Positions 62,313 to 64,000 of a stretch of DNA of 64,000 nucleotides are shown here, in pieces. Source of the DNA: Clostridium grantii DSM 8605 (lineage in GTDB: Bacteria > Bacillota > Clostridia > Clostridiales > Clostridiaceae). The notes under the pieces were generated by a model, which worked only from the letters and a program-made list of their open reading frames with translations, made no database searches and was not told the DNA's origin. The translations under genes and the position numbers were made by a program. Within the stretch, counting starts at the first letter, position 1. The number at the start of each line of letters is the position of its first letter. The stretch spans positions 29,459 to 93,458 of the forward strand of contig NZ_FQXM01000017.1 of the NCBI RefSeq assembly GCF_900129965.1, in the 5' to 3' direction.

Positions 62313-62752
62313 TTTCTGTAAAGCATCTTTATATGAGGTATATCATCTTCTAAATATTCTTCGGAAATAGTTATAAAACCTACCTTATTATAAAAACCTT
62401 CAGCATATTTCTGAGCGGATATTTTTACTTCAGTTTCATTAAGTTCATTTTCAATGAAAGCTAAAGCGTTTTTTACTAAATGAAAACCTAAATTTTCACC
62501 ACGACGATCATGTTTTGTTAAAATTCTTCCTATGGACATTTCTTTATAAGATATTCCTTTAGGAAGTATGCGCGCATAAGCAATGACTTCACCTTTATCC
62601 TCACAATATATATGATACGATTCCAAATCTTTGTTATCACAATCAGGGTAAGGGCAGTTTTGCTCAATTATGAAAACATTAATTCTCTCTTTAAGTATTT
62701 TGTAAAGTTCTAGTGCAGTTAGTTCGTTGAATTTTTTGATTTGCCAGTTCAT
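62309..62752 (-). CDS. ElaA-like GNAT acetyltransferase
   Basis: This 147-residue protein begins MNWQIKKFNELTALELYKIL and has the ElaA features RINVFIIEQNCPYPDCDNKD and IGRILTKHDRRGENLGFHLV (acetyl-CoA loop). The substrate is unknown. AGGAGG precedes the start. Confidence 0.9.
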   Translation of the reverse strand: MNWQIKKFNELTALELYKILKERINVFIIEQNCPYPDCDNKDLESYHIYCEDKGEVIAYARILPKGISYKEMSIGRILTKHDRRGENLGFHLVKNALAFIENELNETEVKISAQKYAEGFYNKVGFITISEEYLEDDIPHIKMLYRK

Positions 62753-62867
62753 TATTCTCCTCCTATGTGTTAGCTTATAAATAAATTAAATTATTATAAT
62801 AAATAGATTGTTTTCTAAATTATATTCAATATAGAAAATAATATCAAGTTAACTAACTCTAATATGA

Positions 62868-63288
62868 TGGATTTTTAATGAGTGGAATACTTCTGTTTTC
62901 AAAGGAGAAGTAGTTGATACTAAAAACATTAAAATTGAAATGGGTAAAAACAATGAATATAGAGCAATTGCAACTATAAAAAAATGGGAAATTATAGTGG
63001 AGAGGAAGTTGTTGGAGATGTTGTAGATGTTTTATTGTCATGTGCAATGGATATTGATGAATGGGTTGAGGATGCTTAGGTGATTTCAAGAATCAGAGTT
63101 GGAATTTTTATGCTATTAAAGTATGATGATAAAAATTCTATTTGGATGGAAAATGGAGTTACATTGTATAAGACAGATATATGTGATTAGGATTTTCTAG
63201 ATGTGGTGAGATGTGTTTTCTTACAAAGAAGAAATGGCGTAGATTATGCAGCAGGGGCATTTAAATCGATACCTAAAATTAAACTATG
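62868..63288 (+). pseudogene. Decayed gene for an uncharacterised secreted-type protein
   Basis: Fragments in changing frames read NTSVFKGEVVDTKNIKIEMG, then MGNYSGEEVVGDVVDVLLSC and ISRIRVGIFMLLKYDDKNSI, and finally FLQRRNGVDYAAGAFKSIPK. A frame shift at an A7 run near 62980, TAG stops near 63077 and 63188, and no start mark it as dead. The order of motifs suggests one original exported protein; its function is unknown. Confidence 0.65.
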
Positions 63289-63648
63289 AATTAAATAAAG
63301 ATATATATATTAATTAAAGATGCTTAATAAATAATAATTTTGAATATATAGTAAGTAAAATAAAAGGTAAGAGCTTACTATATAAGAAATTAAATATCCG
63401 GATTTAAATGTTAGATAATGAGGGACGCATTACTTATTGAGGTAATGAAAGCTTATAAGAACTATAAACTGTTCCTAGTGTGTCATTATAAGCAATGTCA
63501 AGAAAAACTTAGAAATACATATGTGTAGTTAGTTAAATTCTTGTAATGAGCTATTAGATAGAAAAGTAGATTAAATATAAATGATAAGATACTCCTTGTC
63601 GCCAAGAGAACTAAGAAAAATGTCGAAAGATAAGTTTTGAAAAAACTC

Positions 63649-63677
63649 TTGACAACATGGAAAATAAGTGATATTCT
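63649..63677 (+). promoter_or_regulatory. rRNA operon promoter
   Basis: TTGACA (63649-63654), a 17-bp spacer and TATTCT (63672-63677) lie about 150 bases before 16S. An upstream A-T-rich stretch can serve as UP element. Confidence 0.85.
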
Positions 63678-63721
63678 AGATAAGCTGTCGCAAGATGGTA
63701 ACAAGAAATTCACAAAACAGA

Positions 63722-63829
63722 AATTGATCTTTGAAAATTAAACAGAGAATGATAGAATAAATTCCAGTAATGGATTCTATGTAAAATGCCAGTCAATAAT
63801 TTAAGTAAATGAGTAAACAGATTAAACTT
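63722..63829 (+). other. 16S rRNA leader
   Basis: The leader contains CTTTGAAAATTAAACAGAGA, a sequence type common before clostridial 16S genes and likely part of the antitermination (boxA-like) and processing-stem region. Confidence 0.55.
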
Positions 63830-64000
63830 TTTAAATTGAGAGTTTGATCCTGGCTCAGGACGAACGCTGGCGGCGTGCTTAACACATGCAAGTCGAGCGA
63901 TGAAGTTCCTTCGGGAACGGATTAGCGGCAGACGGGTGAGTAACACGTGGGCAACCTACCTCGAAGTGGGGGATAGCCTTCCGAAAGGAAGATTAATACC
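63830..64000 (+). rRNA. 16S ribosomal RNA, 5' end (runs off right edge)
   Basis: The universal AGAGTTTGATCCTGGCTCAG is at 63839-63858, followed by GACGAACGCTGGCGGCGTGC, CACATGCAAGTCGAGCG and GACGGGTGAGTAACACGTGG. The variable V1 stem (GAAGTTCCTTCGGGAAC) is of Clostridium cluster I type. The exact mature 5' end is estimated. Confidence 0.98.

Larger units (their letters stand above)
62753..63829. other. Region between elaA-like gene and 16S rRNA
   Basis: It contains a decayed plus-strand coding remnant (about 62868-63290), an AT-rich gap, the rRNA promoter and the 16S leader. No intact gene or tRNA was seen. Confidence 0.6.

Noticed and set aside
62859..63089. Minus-strand frame of 76 codons
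   Set aside because: It is antisense to the plus-strand gene remnant and has no ribosome site or recognisable pattern.
63498..63946. Minus-strand frames across the rRNA promoter and 16S start
   Set aside because: They overlap the rRNA promoter, leader and 16S gene.

Overview
The window is a low-GC Gram-positive chromosome segment. A-T-rich codon use, strong GGAGG-type ribosome sites with occasional TTG/GTG starts, a Spo0E-like protein, T-box and purine riboswitch leaders, and the first ~170 bases of a Clostridium-like 16S rRNA gene at the right edge all point to a Clostridium (cluster I) species. No phage, transposase or CRISPR array was seen.

Layout. 1-6 kb: a truncated LysR regulator divergent from a stand-alone siroheme/ferredoxin reductase, a TetR regulator with its operator and a SulP transporter, then a T-box-controlled Na+-coupled amino-acid transporter. 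6-13 kb: a Spo0E-like peptide, a lipoprotein, and a MerR regulator divergent from a ferredoxin-tailed aldo/keto reductase, followed by the accessory genes of a selenium-dependent molybdenum hydroxylase (YqeC, MocA-like, YqeB, XdhC-like, MoeA-like). The hydroxylase itself is absent. 13-16 kb: a membrane protein, an iron alcohol dehydrogenase and a BmrR-like MerR regulator.

16.6-34.6 kb is the centrepiece: a glycyl-radical choline-utilisation microcompartment locus. Choline TMA-lyase CutC and activase CutD are identified from their active-site residues; with the TTG start at 21901 the CutC numbering coincides with what I recall for the Desulfovibrio enzyme. Around them are three plain BMC-H proteins, one BMC-H with an acidic linker and a basic tail, a EutS/CutR-type protein, a divergent BMC protein, a BMC-T with a PduT-type Cys, a BMC-P vertex protein, EutP, EutT-like, EutJ and EutQ proteins, PduL, PduS and two aldehyde dehydrogenases. 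CutC would split choline to trimethylamine and acetaldehyde. The second aldehyde dehydrogenase plus PduL would make acetyl-phosphate, and the alcohol dehydrogenase at 13.9 kb could make ethanol. The first aldehyde dehydrogenase has Ser where the catalytic Cys should be. Upstream lie two copies of a permease plus 88-residue-protein cassette. The cassettes and the shell operon each start from a MerR-type promoter (TTGACT, 20-bp spacer, TATAAT), so the MerR protein at 15.2 kb is the obvious candidate activator.

34.9-48.9 kb: an ECF sigma/anti-sigma/membrane-protein operon; a ChrB-like regulator with a large inverted repeat and an MFS transporter; a partial duplicate of the sigma operon's 3' end; a GH4 glycosidase divergent from an AraC regulator; a GH32 gene remnant; a three-gene CheA-CheX fusion/receiver/HD-GYP signalling operon; a FadR-like regulator; and a phosphoglycerate mutase. 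49-64 kb: a decayed diguanylate cyclase, an AgrC-like orphan kinase, a purine riboswitch-xpt-nucleoside ABC transporter operon, two frameshifted genes (GNAT and metallophosphoesterase), MocR, D-Ala-D-Ala ligase and ElaA-like genes, a decayed secreted-protein gene, and an rRNA promoter leading into 16S rRNA.
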